A stretch of DNA of 64,000 nt from Marinifilum sp. D714 (GTDB lineage Bacteria > Bacteroidota > Bacteroidia > Bacteroidales > Marinifilaceae). The stretch is taken from NCBI RefSeq assembly GCF_030851345.1, contig NZ_JALPNU010000003.1:347562-411561 (forward strand), given 5' to 3'. Below the pieces are notes generated by a model. The model was not told where the DNA came from. It saw only the letters and a program-made list of their open reading frames with translations, and did no database searches. Position numbers and translations under genes: made by a program. This document shows positions 62,983 to 64,000 of the stretch, piece after piece; position 1 is the first letter of the stretch; the number at the start of each line of letters is the position of its first letter.

Positions 62983-63748
62983 CGTTTATTTTTTCTCCAT
63001 AATAATATTGCCTCTCCAATTCCTCTAATGAAATTTCAAAAGCAAAAAAATCAGTCGGTCTAGTGGTTTTATCATCTTTCATACAAATCATTACCCTAAC
63101 ATTCATGAATTTCATTGTTATAATGAAAGCTCTCAAAGCGAATTGTGTTAGACCTCTTACGGCATATTTTGTTTTTCCTTTTTCATTCAAAACATTCAAC
63201 ATAGATTCAGCATGTCGTTTTGAAAAATATATAGGTACATGAACAAAAGGATTTCTAGTGCCATAATATGTTCCTGTATTTTTATTGTCTTTATCAATCT
63301 CCATTATTACCCAAAATGGTTCACCTATATAAGATTCATCTGGTATAGCAACAGTTTTTAGTCTATCTGCCAGCATTTGAGGAAAAGTAGGGAGGTCAGA
63401 TTTTTCCATTAATATTAAACCATGTTTTTCTCCAAACTCTTTAGCTCCTGATTGAAACCCATTTTTAGAGATAAAAATCCCCATAACATTTCTAAAGTCG
63501 TTTAACTTCCCCACAAAATCGAGGATGTCTTTTTTTTCTGTTGGTCTTTTTGTGTTTTTACATTCAATAGCCACCTTATGAATAAAACCTGATTTATCAA
63601 ACTCATAGAATAAATCTATTTCATGAGGTACACCTGAAATACCAGTCAACTTTATTCGTTCTTTTAATTCTATTCCTTCATCTTTTACATTCAGGATATG
63701 ACTAAAAATGTATTTAATATATTCTTCAAATTCTTTACCTAAATTCAT
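62975..63748 (-). CDS. Mrr-like restriction endonuclease domain protein
   Basis: 257 residues. A PD-(D/E)xK core: EIDLFYEF (D45) and VAIECKNTKRP (E62-x-K64), then ISKNGFQSGAKEFGEKHG LILM, matching Mrr-type endonuclease domains. The C-terminal ~130 residues are unknown. The gene fills the unit between GTTAGGTGGC (63909) and the attC-like site (62904-62982). Likely a DNA nuclease of defence type; whether it restricts modified or foreign DNA is inference. Confidence 0.8.
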   Translation of the reverse strand: MNLGKEFEEYIKYIFSHILNVKDEGIELKERIKLTGISGVPHEIDLFYEFDKSGFIHKVAIECKNTKRPTEKKDILDFVGKLNDFRNVMGIFISKNGFQSGAKEFGEKHGLILMEKSDLPTFPQMLADRLKTVAIPDESYIGEPFWVIMEIDKDNKNTGTYYGTRNPFVHVPIYFSKRHAESMLNVLNEKGKTKYAVRGLTQFALRAFIITMKFMNVRVMICMKDDKTTRPTDFFAFEISLEELERQYYYGEKINAT

Positions 63749-64000
63749 GGTTCTTATCTAATCCTAACTAACGTATAAAAATAAGTCCGATTCACACCAA
63801 CTTAAATATTCTTCTTTTTCTTCAAATTCCATTTTCATTTCGTATTATCACTGTTGCGTTTGCTTCAGAAAGCAATGTTCTAAGCAGTATAGGGTAAATG
63901 CCACCTAACGTAAAAGTGTTTTATTCTTTCGTTTGATAAAATTAACAAAACATTATTAAGAGAGTTTAATTTTCTTTACAGAATAATTCCAAATAAAGGA
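63749..64000. other. Upstream of nuclease unit, no long gene
   Basis: Holds the candidate cassette start GTTAGGTGGC (minus strand, 63909-63900) and a tiny 18-codon frame (minus, MKMEFEEKEEYLSWCESDLF...) between it and the nuclease. No attC-like hairpin is seen in the last 90 bases. Confidence 0.4.

Noticed and set aside
63749..64000. An attI site to the right of the nuclease unit
   Set aside because: No direct-repeat integrase sites are clear in the last 90 bases, and the integrase would be outside the window.
1..64000. tRNA or rRNA genes
   Set aside because: No T-loop consensus or rRNA-like sequence noticed by eye; a tRNAscan run would settle it.

Overview
This window looks like the chromosome of a low-GC member of the Bacteroidota, most likely a marine, facultatively or strictly anaerobic Bacteroidales relative (inference). 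The signs are many short lipoproteins with a Cys right after the signal peptide, Bacteroidota families (DUF4251, DUF3592, AraC-TolB-TPR hybrids, an IS1380 element), promoter-like TAnnTTTG boxes and few Shine-Dalgarno sequences. I saw no rRNA, tRNA or CRISPR array.

Layout. 1-9 kb, minus strand: a TlpA-like thioredoxin (cut by the window edge), small envelope proteins, a retropepsin-like protein, an MFS carrier, then an accessory block with a DUF4041/GIY-YIG protein and a trypsin-like protease coupled to a small membrane protein. An integron attC-like site bounds this block. 9-16 kb: a 21-bp satellite repeat, a zinc-ribbon protein flanked by two HTH-like segments, and the ovothiol enzyme OvoA bracketed by structured dispersed repeats. 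16-25 kb: LysR/ABM pair, the Pfs-LuxS activated-methyl pair, a U32 protein, an M3 peptidase lipoprotein and a TetR regulator. 25-35 kb: a sulfane-sulfur respiration locus on the minus strand with one rhodanese lipoprotein, a four-rhodanese lipoprotein, a porin, a two-domain sulfurtransferase and a PsrABC-type molybdoenzyme, with a divergent Crp/Fnr regulator. 35-39 kb: AraC-TolB-TPR regulator, ankyrin lipoprotein, acyltransferase. 39-48 kb: histidine degradation (HutU, HutH, fused FtcD) with a LysR regulator; a 49-bp operator-like block is shared by the hutH and ftcD/lysR control regions. A peptidase-like gene with a broken zinc motif sits between them, flanked by direct repeats. 48-49.6 kb: a complete IS1380-family element inserted in a palindromic dispersed repeat. 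49.7-64 kb: a minus-strand run of accessory genes (lipoproteins, hydrolases, a methyltransferase, a LUD protein), six of which are followed by the same short repeat, ending in a Mrr-like nuclease whose ends match an integron cassette.

How genes work together. The rhodanese/porin/Psr locus would bring sulfur compounds into the periplasm, pass sulfane sulfur between rhodaneses and reduce it at the quinone pool. HutH, HutU and FtcD convert histidine to glutamate and one-carbon units; HutI is not in the window. Pfs and LuxS recycle S-adenosylhomocysteine and make the AI-2 precursor. The two attC-like units suggest that an integron or its remnant has delivered genes of a phage-defence flavour.
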